Of a stretch of 64,000 bases of DNA, positions 33,101-48,230 are shown one piece after another (positions within the stretch are counted from its first letter, which is position 1; every line of letters begins with the position of its first letter). A program made the translations under genes and the position numbers. The stretch comes from Penium margaritaceum (Eukaryota; Streptophyta; Zygnematophyceae; Desmidiales; Peniaceae), in the NCBI GenBank assembly GCA_023375785.1, contig SZWC01004689.1, forward strand, positions 830-64,829. The letters run 5' to 3'. The notes under the pieces are model-generated. The model saw nothing but the letters and a program-made list of their open reading frames with translations, had not been told where the DNA came from and did not search any database.

Positions 33101-36100
33101 TTTGTGCATAAACCTTTTGCATAAACTTTGTGCATAAACTTTGGGCATAAACTTTGTGCATAAAATTTGTGCATAAACTTTGTGCATAAACTTTGTGCAT
33201 AATCTTTGTCCATAAACTTTGTGCATAACTTTGTGCATAAACTTTCTGCATAAACATTGTGCATAAACTTTGTGCATAAACTTTGTGCATAAACTTTGTG
33301 CAGAAACTTTGGGCAGAACCTTTTGTGCAGAAACATTGTGCATAAACTGTGTGCATAAACGTCGTGCATAAACGTTGTACATAAACTTTGTGCATAAACT
33401 TTGTGCATAAACTTTGTGCATAAACCTTGTGCATAAACTTTGTGCATAAACTTTGTGCATAAACTTTGTGCATAAACTTTGTGCATAAACTTTGTGCATA
33501 AACATTGTGCATAAACATTATGCATAAACTTTGTGCATAAACCTTGTGCATAAACTTTGTGCATACACTTTGTGCATAAACGTTGTGCATAAACGTCCTG
33601 CATAAATATTGTGCATACACTTTGTGCATAAACGTTGTGCATAAACTTTGTGCATAAAGTTTGTGCATAAACTTTGTGCATAAACTTTGTGCATAAACGT
33701 TGTGCATAAACGTCCTGCATAAATATTGTGCAGAAACTTTGTGCATAAACTTTGTTCATAAAATTTGTGCATAAAATTTGTTCAGAACCTTTGTGCATAA
33801 ACTTTGTGCATAAAATTTCTGCAAAAACTTTGTGCAGAAACTTTGTGCATAAGCTTTATGCATAAACTTTGTGCATAAACTTTGTGCATAAACGTTGTGC
33901 ATAAACTTTATGCATAAACTTTGTGGAGAAACTTTGTGCATAAACTTTGTGCATAAACTTTGTGCATAAACTTTGTGCATAAACTTTGGGCATAAACTTT
34001 GTGCATACAATTTGTGCATAAACTTTGAACATAAACTTTGTGCATAAACATTGTGCACAAACTTTGTGCATAAATTTTGTGCATAAACTTTGTGCATAAA
34101 CATTGTGCAAAAAATTTGTGCATGAACTTTGTGCAGTAACTTTGTGCATAAACTTTGTGCATAAACTTTTGGCATAAATTTTGTGCATAAAATTTGTGCA
34201 TAAACTTTGTGCATAAACTTTGTGCAGAAACTTTGTGCAGAACCTTTGTGCATAAACCTTGTGCATAAACTTTGAGCATAAACTTTGTGCATTAAATTTT
34301 TGCATAAACTTTGTGCAGAAACTTTGTGCATAAACTATGTGCATAAACGTTGTGCATAAACGTTGTGCATAAGCTTTGTGCATAAACTTTATGCATAAAC
34401 TTTGTGCAGCAACTTTGTGCAGAAACATTTTGCAGAAACTTTGTGCATGAATTTTGCGCATAAACTTCGTGCATTAACGTTGTGCATATACTTTGTGCAT
34501 AAACATTGTGCAAAAACGTTGTGCATAAACTTTACACATAAAATTTGTGCAAAAACTTTGTGCAGAAACTTTGTGCATAAACTTTGCGCATAAACATTGT
34601 GCATAAAGTTTGTTCATAAACTTTGTGCATAAACTTTGTGCACAAACATTGTGCATAAACTTTGTGCATAAACTTTGTGCATACGCTTTGTGCATAAACT
34701 TTGTGCATAAACTTTGTGCATAAAATTTGTGCATAAACGTTGTGAACAAAACTTTGTGCATAAACTTTGTGCACAATCTTTGTTTATAAACTTTGTGCAT
34801 AAACATTGTGCATAAAATCTGTGCATAAACTTTGTGCATAAAATTTGTGCATTAACTTTGTGCATAAACGTTGTGCATAAACTTTGTGCATAAACTTTGT
34901 GCAGAAACTTTGTGCATAAACTTTGTGCATAAACATTGTGTATAAACTTTGTGCATAAACTTTGTGCATAAAGTTTGTGCAGAAACATTGTGCATAGACT
35001 TTGTGCATAGACTTTGTGCATAAACTTTGTGCATAAACGTTTTGCATAAACTCTGTGCATAAACTTTGTGCATGAACTTTGTGCATAAACTTTGTGCATA
35101 GACTTTGTGCATAGACTTTGTGCATAAACTTTGTGCATAAACGTTTTGCATAAACTCTGTGCATAAACTTTGTGCATGAACTTTGTGCATAAACTTTGTG
35201 CATAAACTTTGGGCATAAACTTTGTGCATAAACGTTGTGCACAAACGTCTTGCATAAACTTTCTTTAAAATCTTTGTGAATAAACGTTGTGCATAAACGT
35301 TATGCATAAAATTTGTGCATAAACGTTGTGCATAAACTTTGTGCATAAACGTTGTGCACAAACGTCTTGCATAAACTTTCTTTAAAATCTTTGTGAATAA
35401 ACGTTGTGCATAAACGTTATGCATAAAATTTGTGCATAAACGTTGTGCATAAACTTTGTGCATAAACTTTGTGCATAAACTTTGTGCAAAAACTTTGTTT
35501 ATAAACTTTCTGCATAGACTTTGTGCATAAATTTTGTGCATAAAATTTGTGCATAAACTTTGTGCATAAACTTGGTTCAGGATCTTTGTGCATAAACTTT
35601 GTGCATAAACTTTGGGCATAAACTTTCTGCAGAAACTTTGTGCATAAAATTTATGCACAAACTTTGTGCATAACCTTTGTGCATAAACTTTGTGCACAAA
35701 CTTTGTGCATAATCTTTGTGCACAAAATTTGTGCATAAACATTGTGCATAAACGTTGTGCACAAACTTTGCGTACAAACTTTGTGCATACACTTTGTGCA
35801 TAAACATTGTGCATAAACTTTGTGCATAAACTTTGTGCATAAACTTTGTGCATAAACTTTGTGCACAAACTTTGTGCACAAACTTTGTGCGTAAACTTTG
35901 TGCGTAAACTTTGTGCATAAACATTGTGCATAAATATTTTGCATTAACTTTGTACATAAACTTTGTACATAAACGTTGTGCATACACTTTGTGCATAAAC
36001 GTTGTGCATAAACTTTGTGCATAAACTTTGTGCATAAAATTTGAGCATAAACTTTGTGCAGAAACTTTGTGCATAAACATTGTGCATAAACATTGTGCAT

Positions 36101-37382
36101 AAACGTTGTGCAGAAACTTTGTTCATAAACTTTGTGCAGAAACTTTGTGCATAAATTTTGTGCATAACTTTGTGCATAAACGTTGTGCATAAACTTTGTG
36201 CATAAACGTTGTGCATAAACATTGTGCACAAGCTTTGTGCATACGCTTTGTGCATAAACTTTGTGCATAAACTTTGTGCATTAACGTTGTGCAGAAATGT
36301 TGTGCATAAACGTTGTGCATAAACTTTGTGCACAGATTTTGTGCATAAACGTTGTGCAGAAACTTTGTGCATAAACTTTGTGCATCAACTTTGTGCATAA
36401 ACTTTGTGCATTAACTTTGTGCATAAACGTTGTGCGTAAACCTTGTGCAAAAACTTTGTGCATAAACTTTCTTCATAAACTTTGTGAAGAAACTTCGTGC
36501 ATAAACTTCGTGCATAAACTTTATGCATAAACTTTGTGCATATACTTTGTGCAGAAACGTTGTGCATAAACTTCATGAATAAAGTTTGTGCATAAATGTT
36601 GTGCAGAAACTTTGTGCAAAAACATTGTGCATAAACTTTGTGCAGAAACGTTTTGCATAAGCTTTCTGCAGAAACTTTCTGCATAAACTTTGTGCATAAA
36701 CTTTGTGCATAATGTTTGTGCAGAAACTTTGTGCATAGACTTTGTGCATAGACTTTGTGCATAAACTTTGTGCATAAACGTTTTGCATAAACTCTGTGCA
36801 TAAACTTTGTGCATGAACTTTGTGCATAAACTTTGTGCATAAACTTTGGGCATAAACTTTGTGCATAAACGTTGTGCACACACGTTTTGCATAAACTTTC
36901 TTTAAAATCTTTGTGAATAAACGTTGTGCATAAACGTTATGCATAAAATTTGTGCATAAACGTTGTGCATAATTTTTGTGCATAAACTTTGTGCAAAAAC
37001 TTTGTTTATAAACTTTCTGCATAGACTTTGTGCATAAAATTTGTGCATAAAATTTGTGCATAAACTTTGTGCATAAACTTTGTTCAGGATCTTTGTGCAT
37101 AAACTTTGTGCATAAACTTTCTGCATAGACTTTGTGCATAAAATTTGTGCATAAAATTTGTGCATAAACTTTGTGCATAAACTTTGTTCAGGATCTTTGT
37201 GCATAAACTTTGTGCATAAACTTTGGGCATACACTTTCTGCAGAAACTTTGTGCATAAACTTTGTGCATAAACTTTGTGCATAAAATTTGTGCATAAACT
37301 TTGTGCATAATCGTTGTGCATAAACTTTGTTCATAAACTTTGTTCATAAAATTTGTGCATATACTTTATTCATAAACTTTTG

Positions 37383-37383
37383 N
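37383..37383. other. Single-base N (assembly joint)
   Basis: A lone N interrupts the array. The roughly 300 bp before it end in CATATACTTTATTCATAAAC plus TTTTG at 37382, and the same ending occurs at 37685 after a near-repeat of the same block. The N may mark a join between two overlapping pieces that were not merged. Confidence 0.8.
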
Positions 37384-40300
37384 TGTGCATAAACTTTGTT
37401 CAGGATCTTTGTGCATAAACTTTGTGCATAAACTTTGTGCATAAACTTTCTGCAGAAACTTTGTGCATAAACTTTGTGCATAAACTTTGTGCATAAAATT
37501 TGTGCATAAACTTTGTGCATAATCGTTGTGCATAAACTTTGTTCATAAACTTTGTGCATAAACTTTGTGCATAAACTTTGTGCATAAAATTTGTGCATAA
37601 ACTTTGTGCATAATCGTTGTGCATAAACTTTGTTCATAAACTTTGTTCATAAAATTTGTGCATATACTTTATTCATAAACTTTTGTGCATAAACTTTGTG
37701 CAAAAACTTTGTGCATAAACGTTTTTTAGAAACTTCATGCAGAAACTTTGTGCAGAAACTTTGTGCATAAACTTTGTGCATAAACTTTGTGCATTAACTT
37801 TGTGCATTGACTTTGTGCATAAACATTGTGCATAAACTTTGTGCATAAACTTTGTGCATAAACTTTGTGCATAAACTTTGTGCATAAACTTTGTGCATTA
37901 ACTTTGTGCATTGACTTTGTGCATAAACATTGTGCATAAACTTTGTGCATAAACTTTGTGCATAAACTTTGTGCATAAACTTTGTGCATAAACTTTGTGC
38001 ATAAACTTTGTGAAGAAACATTGTGCATAAACTTTGTGCATAAACTTTATGCATAAACATTGTGCATAGACTTTGTGCAGAAACTTTATGCATAAACTTT
38101 GTGCATAAACTGTGTGCATAAACTTTGTGCATAAACTTTGTGCACAAACTTTGTGCATAAACTTTGTGCATAAACTCTGTGAAGAAACTTTGTGCATAGA
38201 CTTTGTGCATAAACGTTGTGCATAAACTTTGTGCATAAAGTTTGTGCATAAACTTTGTGCATAAACGTTGTACATAAACTTTGTGCATAAACTTTGTGCA
38301 TAAACGTTGTGCATAAACTTTGTGCATAACCTTTGTGCATAAACTTTGTGCATAAGATTTGTGCATAAACTTTGTGCATAAACTTTGTATATAAACTTTG
38401 TGCATAAACTTTGTGCATGATCTTTATGCAAAAGCTTTGTGCATAAACTTTGTGCATAAACTTTCTGTACAAACTTTGTGCATAAACTTTATGCACAAAC
38501 GTTCTGCATAAACTTTGTGCATATGCTTTGTTCATAAACTTTGTGCATAAACTTTGTGCACAAACTTTGTGCATAAACTTTGTGCATAAACTTTGTGCAT
38601 ACACTTTTTGCATAAACTTTGTGCATAGACTTTGTGCATAAACTTTGTTCATAAACTTTGTGCATAAACTTTGTGCATAAATGTTGTGCATAAACGTTGT
38701 GAATAAACTCTGTTCAGAAACTTTGTGCATAAACTTTGTGCATAGACTTTGTGCATAAACTTTATGCATAAACTTTGTGCATAAACTTTGTGCAGAAACT
38801 CTGTACACAAAATTTGTGCACAAATTTTGTGCATAAAGTTTGTGCATAAACTTTGTGCATAAACTTTGTGCATAAATTTTGTGCATAAACTTTATGCACA
38901 AACTTTGTGCATAACCTTTGTGCATAAACTTTGTGCACAAACTTTGTGCATAATGTTTGTGCACAAAATTTGTGCATAAACATTGTGCATAAACGTTGTG
39001 CACAAACTTTGGGTACAAACTTTGTGCATACACTTTGTGCATAAACATTGTGCATAAACTTTGTGCATAAACTTTGTGCATAAACTTTGTGCATAAACCT
39101 TGTGCACAAACTTTGTGCACAAACTTTGTGCGTAAACTTTTGTGCGTAAACTTTGTGCATAAACATTGTGCATAAATATTTTGCATTAACCTTGTACATA
39201 AACTTTGTACATAAACGTTGTGCATAAACTTTGTGCATAAATGTTGTGCATAAACTTTGTGCATTAACTTTGTGCATAAACTTTGTGTATAAACTTTGTG
39301 AATAAACTTTGTTCAAAAACTTTGTGCATAAACTTTGTGCATAATCTTTGTGCATAATCTTTGTGCATAAAATTTGTGCATAAACTTTGTGGATACACTT
39401 TGTGCATAAACGTTGTGCATAAACGTTGTGCATAAACGTTGTGCATAAACTTTGTGCATAAACTTTGTGCATAAACTTTGTGCATAAACTTTGTGCATAA
39501 ATATTGTGCATAAACGTTGTGAATAAAGTTTGTTCAGAAACTTTGTGTATAAACTTTGTGCATAGACTTTGTGCATAAACTTTGTGCATAAACTTTGTGC
39601 ACAAGCTTTGTGCATAAACTTTGTGCATAAACTTTGTGCACAAACTTTGTGCATAAACTTTGTGCATTAACTTTGTGCATAAACTTTGTGCATAAACTTT
39701 GTGCATAAACTTTGTGCACAAACTTTGTGCATAAACTTTGTGCATAAACTTTCTGCACAAACGTTGCGCATAAACTTTGTGCGCAAACTTTGTGCAGAAA
39801 CTTTGTGCATAAACAATCTGCATAAACGTTGTGCATAAACTTTGTGTACAAACTTTGTGCATAAACTTTGTGCATAAACTTTGTGCATAAACTTTGTGCA
39901 CAAACTTTGTGCATAAACTTTGTGCATAAACTTTGTGCACAAACTTTGTGCATAAACTTTGTGCGTAAACTTTGTGAATAAACGTTGTGCATAAACATTG
40001 TGCATAAATGTTTTGCATAAACTTTGTGCATAACCGTTTTGCATAAACGTTGTGCATAAACTTTGAGCATTAACATTGTGCATAATCATTGTGCATAAAC
40101 TTTGTGCATAAACTTTGTTTATAAACGTTGTGAATGAACTTTGTTCAGAAACTTTGTGCATAAACTTTGTGCGTTAACGTTGTGCATAAATTTTGTGCAT
40201 AAAATTTGTGCATAAACTTTGTGCATAAACTTCATGCAGAAACTTTGTGCATAAATGTTGTGCATAAACGTTGTGCATAAACTTTGTGCATACACTTTGT

Positions 40301-43300
40301 GCATAAAATTTGTGCATAACCTTTGTTCATGAACTTCGTGCATGAACTTTGTGCATAAACTTTGTGCAAAAACGTTGTGAATTATTGTCCTGCATAAATG
40401 TTCTGCATAAACTTTGTGCATAAACTTTGTGCACAAACGTTGTGCGTAAACTTTGTGCACAAACGTTTTGCATAAACTTTGTGCACAAACTTTGTGCGTA
40501 AACTTTGTGCAGAATCTTTGTGCATGAACGTTGTGCATAAACTTTGTGCATTAACTTTGTGCAGAATCTTTGTGCATAAACGTTGTGCATAAACGTTGTG
40601 CATAAACTTTGTGCATTAACTTTGTGCATAAACTTTGTGTATAAACTTTGTGAATAAACTTTGTTCAGAAACTTTGTGCATAAACTTTGTGCATAATCTT
40701 TGTGCATAAAATTTGTGCATAAACTTTGTGCATACACTTTGTGCATAAACGTTGTGCATAAACTTTGTGCATAAACATTGTGCATAAACTTTGTGTATAA
40801 ACGTTGTGCATAAACTTTGTGCATAAATATTGTGCATAAACGTTGTGAAAAAACTTTGTTCAGAAACTTTGTGAATAAACATTGTGCATAGACTTTGTGC
40901 ATAAACTTTGTGCACAATCTTTGTGCATAAACTTTGTGCATAAACGTTGTGCACAAACTTTGTGCATAAACTTTGTGCATTAACTTTGTGCATAAACTTT
41001 GTGCATAAATTTTGTGCATAAAATTTGTGCACAAACTTTGTGCATAAACTTTGTGCATAAACGTTGTGCACAAACGTTGTGCATAAACTTTGTGCACAAA
41101 CTTTGTGCAGAAACTTTGTGCATAAACAATCTGCATAAACGTTGTGCATAAACTTTGTGTATAAGCTTTGTGCATACACTTTGTGCATAAACATTGTGCA
41201 TTAACTTTGTGCATACACTTTGTGCATAAACTTTGTGCATAAACTTTGTGCACAAACTTTGTGCATAAACTTTGTGCGTAAGCTTTGTGCATAAAAGTTG
41301 TGCATAAACATTGTGCATAAATGTTTTGCATAAACTTTGTGCATAATCGTTTTGCATAAACGTTGTGCATAAACTTTGAGCATAAACGTTGTGCATAAAC
41401 TTTGTGCATAAACTTTGTGCATAAACTTTGTTTATAAACGTTGTGAATGAACTTTGTTCAGAAACTTTGTGCATAAACGTTGTGCGTAAACGTTGTGCAT
41501 AAACTTAGTGCATAAAATTGGTGCATAAACTTTGTGCATAAACTTTGTGCATACACTTTGTGCATACACTTTGTGCATAACCTTTGTGCATGAATTTTGT
41601 GCATGAACTTTGTGCATAAACTTTGTCCATAAACGTTTTGAATTATCATCGTGCATGAACTTTGTCCATAAACTTTATGCACAAACTTTGTGCGTAAACT
41701 TTGTGCACAAACATTTTGCATAAACTTTGTGCACAAACTTTGTGCGTAAACGTTGTGCATAAACTTTGTGCATAAACTTTGTGCGTAAACGTTGTGCAGA
41801 ATCTTTGTGCATAAACGTTGTGCACAAACTTTGTGCAGAAACTTTGTGCACAAAAGTTGTGCATAAACTTTGTGCATAAACTTTGTGCATAACCTTTGTG
41901 CTGAATCTTTGTGCAGATACTTTGTTCATAAACTTTGTGCAGAGATTTTGTGCATAAACTTTGTGCATAAACTTTGTGCATAAACTGTGCATAAACTTTG
42001 TACATAAACTTTGTGCATACACTTTGTGCATAAACTTTGTGCATAAATATTGTGCAAAAACGTTGTGAATAAACTTTGTTCAGAAACTTTGTGCATAAAC
42101 TTTCTGAATAGACTTTGTGCATAAACTTTGTGCATAAACTTTGTGCATAAACTTTGTGCATAAACTTTGTGCATAACCTTTGTGCACAAACTTTGTGCAT
42201 CAACTTTGTGCATTAACTTTGTGCATAAACTTTGTGCATAAATGTTGTGCATGAAATTTGTGCACAAACTTTGTGCATAAACATTGTGCATACTTTGTGC
42301 ACAAACTTTGTGCATAAACGTTGTGCACAAACTTTGTGTAGAAACTTTGTGCATAAACATTATGCATAAACTTTGTGCGTAAACTTTGTGCATAAACATT
42401 GTGCATAAACTTTGTGCACAAACTTTGTGCATAAACTTTGTGCGTAAACTTTGTGCATAAACGTTGTGCATAAACATTGTGCATAAAAGTTTTGTATAAA
42501 CTTTGTGCATAAACGTTTTGAATAAACGTTGTGCATAAACTTTGAGCATAAACGGTGTGCATAAACTTTGTGCATATACTTGTGTATGAATGTTGTGAAT
42601 AAACTTTGTTCACAAACTTTGTGCATAAACTTTGTACATAAAGTTTGTGCATAAACTTTGTGCATAAATATTGTGCAGAAACTTTGTGCATAAACTTTGT
42701 GCAGAAACTTTGTGCATAAATGTTTTGCATAAACTTTGTGCATAAGCTTTGTGCATAAACTTTGTGCATAAATGTTGTGAATTATCATCGTGCATAAACT
42801 TTGTGCATAAACTTTGTGCATAAACTGTGTGCACAAACTTTGTGCGTAAACTTTGTGCAGAATCTTTGTGCATAAACGTTGTGCATAAACTTTGTGTGTG
42901 AACTTTGTGCAGAATCTTTGTGCATAAACATTGTGCAGAAACTTTGTACAGAAACTTTGTTCACAAAATTTGGGCATAAACCTTGTGCATAAACATTGTG
43001 CATAAACTTTTTGCAGAATCTTTGTGCAAAAACTTTGTTCATAAACTTTGTGCAGAAACTTTGTGCATAAACTTTGTGCATAAACTGTGCATAAACTTTG
43101 TGTTTAAACTTTGTGCATAATCTTTGTGCATTAAAGTTGTGCATAAACTTTGTGCATAAACTTTGTGCATAAACTTTGTACATAAACTTTGGGCATAGCC
43201 TTTGTGCATGAACTTCGTGCATGATATTTGTGCATAAACTTTGTGCATAAACGCTGTTAATTTTTGTCGTGCATAAACTTTGTGCATAAACTTTGTGCAG

Positions 43301-45270
43301 AAACTTTGTGCACAAACTTTGTGCGTAAACTTTGTGCAGAATATTTGTGCATAAACGTTGTGCATAAACTTTGTGCGTAAACTTTGTGCAGAATCTTTGT
43401 GCGTAAACGTTGTGTAGAAACTTTGTACCGAAACTTTGTGCACATAATCTGTCCATATAATTTGTGCATAAACTTTGTGCATAAACTTTGTGCAGAATCG
43501 TTGTGCAGAAACTTTGTTCATAAACTTTGTGCAGAAACTTTATGCATAAACGTTTGCATAAACTTTGTGCATAAACGGTGCATAAACTTTGTGCATAAAC
43601 TTTGTGCATAAACTTTGTGCAGTAAAGTTGTAGAGAAACTTTGTGCATAAACTTTGTGCATAAACTTTGTGAAGAAACTTCGTGCATAAACTTTGTGCAT
43701 AAACTTTGTGCATAAACATTGTGCATAGACTTCGTTCAGAAACTTTGTGCATAAACTTTGTGCATAAACTTTGTGCAGAAACTTTGTGCATAAACTTTGT
43801 GCAGAAACTTTGTGCATAGACTTTGTACATAAACATTGTGCATAAACTTTGTGCATGAACTTTGTGCATAAATTTGTGCATAAAATTTGTGCATAATATT
43901 TGTGCAAACGCTTTGTGCATAAACTTTGTGCATAAACGTTCTACACAAACTTTGTGCATAATCGTTGTGCACAAATTTTATGCATAAACTTTGTGTATAA
44001 ACTTTGTGCATAAACTTTGTGCATGACCTTTGTGCATAAACTTTGTGCACAAACTTTGTGCATAACCTTTATGCATAAACTTTGCGCACAAACTTTGTGC
44101 ATATACTTTATGCATAAACTTTGTGCATAAACGTTGTGCATAAACCTTGTGCATAAACTTTGTGCATAAACGTTGTGAATATACTTTGTTCAGAAACTTT
44201 GGGCATAAACGTTGCGCACAAACTTTGTGCATACACTTTGTGCATAAACATTGTGCATAAACTTTGTGCATAATCATTGTGCATAAACTTTGTGCATAAA
44301 CTTTGTGCACAAACTTTGTGCATAAACTTTGTGCGTAAACTTTGTGGATAAACATTGTGCATAAACGTTGTGCATAAACGTTGTGCATAAACGTTGTGCA
44401 TAAACTTTGTTCATAAATGTTGTGCATAAACTTTGTGCATAAATCTTGTGCATAAACTTTGTTCATAAATGTTGTGAATTCACTTTGTTCATAAACTTTG
44501 TGCATAAACTTTGTGCATAAACTTTGTGCATAAACTATGTGCATAAACTTTGTGCATAAAGTTTGTGCAGAAACTTTGTGCATAAATGTTGTGCATAAAC
44601 TTTGTGCATAGACTTTGTCCATAAACTTTGTGCATAAACTTTGTGCATAACCTTTGTACATGAACTTCGTGCATGAACTTTGTGCATAAACTTTGTGCAT
44701 AAACATTGTGAATTATAGTCGTACATAAACTTTGTGCATAAACTTTGTGCACAAACTTTGTGCGTAAACTTTGTGCACAAACGTTTTGCATAAACTTTGT
44801 GCACAAACTTTGTGCGTAAACTTTGCGCAGAATCGTTGTGTATAAACGTTGTGCGTAAACTTTATGCATAAACTTTGTGCAGAATCTTTGTGCATAAACG
44901 TTGTGCAGAACCTTTGTGCACAAAATTTATGCATAAACTTTGTGCATAAACTTTGTGCATAAACTTTGTGCAGAACCTTTGTGCAGAAACTTTGTTCATA
45001 AACTTTGTGCAGAAACTTTGTGCATAAACTTTGTGCATAAACTTTGTGCATAAACTGTGCATAAACTTTGTGCATAAACTTTGTGCATAAACTTTGTGCA
45101 TAAACTTTGTGCATAAACTTTGTACATAAATATTGTACATAAACGTTGTGAATAAACTTTGTTCAAAAACTTTGTGCATAAACTTTGTGAATAGACTTTG
45201 TACATAAACTTTGTGCATAAACTTTGTGCATAAACTTTGTGCACAAACGTTGTGCATAAACTTTGTGCAC

Positions 45271-46319
45271 AAACTTTGTGCATAAACTTTGTGCGTAAAC
45301 TTTGTGCATAAACTTTGTCCAGAAACTTTGTGCATAAACATTGTGCATAAACTTTGTGTAGAAACTTTGTGCATAAACTTTGTGCGTAAACTTTGTGCAT
45401 AAACTTTGTCCAGAAACTTTGTGCATAAACATTGTGCATAAACTTTGTGTAGAAACTTTGTGCATAAACTTTGTGCGTAAACTTTGTGCATAAACTTTGT
45501 CCAGAAACTTTGTGCATAAACATTGTGCATAAACTTTGTGTAGAAACTTTGTGCATAAACTTTGTGCGTAAACTTTGTGCATAAACTTTGTCCAGAAACT
45601 TTGTGCATAAACATTGTGCATAAACTTTGTGTAGAAACTTTGTGCATAAACTTTGTGCGTAAACTTTGTGCATAAACTTTGTCCAGAAACTTTGTGCATA
45701 AACATTGTGCATAAACTTTGTGTAGAAACTTTGTGCATAAACTTTGTGCGTAAACTTTGTGCATAAACTTTGTCCAGAAACTTTGTGCATAAACATTGTG
45801 CATAAACTTTGTGTAGAAACTTTGTGCATAAACTTTGTGCGTAAACTTTGTGCATAAACTTTGTCCAGAAACTTTGTGCATAAACATTGTGCATAAACTT
45901 TGTGTAGAAACTTTGTGCATAAACTTTGTGCGTAAACTTTGTGCATAAACTTTGTCCAGAAACTTTGTGCATAAACATTGTGCATAAACTTTGTGTAGAA
46001 ACTTTGTGCATAAACTTTGTGCGTAAACTTTGTGCATAAACTTTGTCCAGAAACTTTGTGCATAAACATTGTGCATAAACTTTGTGTAGAAACTTTGTGC
46101 ATAAACTTTGTGCGTAAACTTTGTGCATAAACTTTGTCCAGAAACTTTGTGCATAAACATTGTGCATAAACTTTGTGTAGAAACTTTGTGCATAAACTTT
46201 GTGCGTAAACTTTGTGCATAAACTTTGTCCAGAAACTTTGTGCATAAACATTGTGCATAAACTTTGTGTAGAAACTTTGTGCATAAACTTTGTGCGTAAA
46301 CTTTGTGCATAAACTTTGT
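45271..46319. repeat. 91-bp higher-order repeat in array F, about 11.5 copies
   Basis: The variant TTTGTCCAGAAAC recurs exactly every 91 bp (7 x 13) from 45319 to 46229, eleven times. The other six units of the block (including GCGTAAAC, CATTGTGC and GTGTAGAAAC variants) keep the same order each time. I see no differences between copies, so this block was amplified recently or was homogenised. Confidence 0.95.
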
Positions 46320-47535
46320 ACACAAACTTTGTGCATAAACTTTGTGCATACACTTTAAGCATAAACTTTGTGCATAACCTTTGTGCATAAACATTGTGAA
46401 TAAACTTTGTTCAGAAACTTTGTGCATAAACTTTGTGCATAAACTTTGTGCATAATTTTTGTGCATACAATTTGTGCATAAACGTCGTGTATACTTTGTG
46501 CATAAACTTTGTGCACAAACTTTGTGCATAAACTTTGTGCAGAAACGTTATGCATAACCTTTCTGCAGAAACTTTGTGCATAAACGTTGTGTATTAACTC
46601 AGTGCATAAACTTTGTGCAGAAACTTTGTGCATAAACTTTGTGCATAAACTTTGTGCATAAACTGTGCATAAACTTTGTGCATAAACTTTGTGCATAAAC
46701 TTTGTGCATAAACTTTGTGCATAAACTTCGTGTATAAACTTTGTGCATAAACTTTGTGCATAAACATTGTGAATAAAATTTATTCAGAAACATTGTGCAT
46801 AAACTTTGTGCAAAACCTTTGTGCGTAAACTTTGTGCATAAACTTTGTGCGTAAACTTTGTGCATAAACTTTGTGCATAAACTTTGTGCATAAACTTTGT
46901 GCATAAACTTCGTGCATAAACTTTGTGCAGAAACGTTGTGCATAAACTTTGTTTACAAAGTTTGTGCATAAACTTTGTGCATAAACTTTGTGCAGAATCT
47001 GTGCATAAACGTTGTGCATAAACTTTGTGCATAAACTTTGTGCATAAACTTTGTGCATTAATTTTGTGCATAAACTTTGTGCATAAACGTTGTGAATAAA
47101 TTTTGTGCATAAACTTTGTGCATAAACTTTGAGCATAAACTTTGTGCAGAAAATTTGTGCATAAACGTTGTGCATAAATTTTGTACATAAATGTTGTGCA
47201 GAAACTTTGTTCATAAACTTTGTGCAGAAACGTTATGCATAAACTTTGTGCATAAACTTTGTGCATAAACGTTGTGCATAAATTTTGTACATAAATGTTG
47301 TGCAGAAACTTTGTTCATAAACTTTGTGCAGAAACGTTATGCATAAACTTTGTGCATAAACTTTGTGCATAAACTTTGTGCATAAACTTTGTGCATCAAC
47401 TTTGTGCATAAACTTTGTGCATAAACTTTGTGAAGAAACTTTGTGCATAAACTTTGTGCATAAACTTTGTGCATAAACTTTGTGCATAGACTTTGTGCAG
47501 AAACGTTGTGCATAAACTTTGTGCATAAACTTTGT

Positions 47536-48230
47536 NNNNNNNNNNNNNNNNNNNNNNNNNNNNNNNNNNNNNNNNNNNNNNNNNNNNNNNNNNNNNNNNN
47601 NNNNNNNNNNNNNNNNNNNNNNNNNNNNNNNNNNNNNNNNNNNNNNNNNNNNNNNNNNNNNNNNNNNNNNNNNNNNNNNNNNNNNNNNNNNNNNNNNNNN
47701 NNNNNNNNNNNNNNNNNNNNNNNNNNNNNNNNNNNNNNNNNNNNNNNNNNNNNNNNNNNNNNNNNNNNNNNNNNNNNNNNNNNNNNNNNNNNNNNNNNNN
47801 NNNNNNNNNNNNNNNNNNNNNNNNNNNNNNNNNNNNNNNNNNNNNNNNNNNNNNNNNNNNNNNNNNNNNNNNNNNNNNNNNNNNNNNNNNNNNNNNNNNN
47901 NNNNNNNNNNNNNNNNNNNNNNNNNNNNNNNNNNNNNNNNNNNNNNNNNNNNNNNNNNNNNNNNNNNNNNNNNNNNNNNNNNNNNNNNNNNNNNNNNNNN
48001 NNNNNNNNNNNNNNNNNNNNNNNNNNNNNNNNNNNNNNNNNNNNNNNNNNNNNNNNNNNNNNNNNNNNNNNNNNNNNNNNNNNNNNNNNNNNNNNNNNNN
48101 NNNNNNNNNNNNNNNNNNNNNNNNNNNNNNNNNNNNNNNNNNNNNNNNNNNNNNNNNNNNNNNNNNNNNNNNNNNNNNNNNNNNNNNNNNNNNNNNNNNN
48201 NNNNNNNNNNNNNNNNNNNNNNNNNNNNNN
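47536..48230. other. Assembly gap of 695 N
   Basis: A run of N bounded on both sides by array F units in the same orientation. What is missing is most likely more array F, of unknown true length. Just before it, about 85 bp at 47160-47245 are repeated at 47268-47350. Confidence 0.99.
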
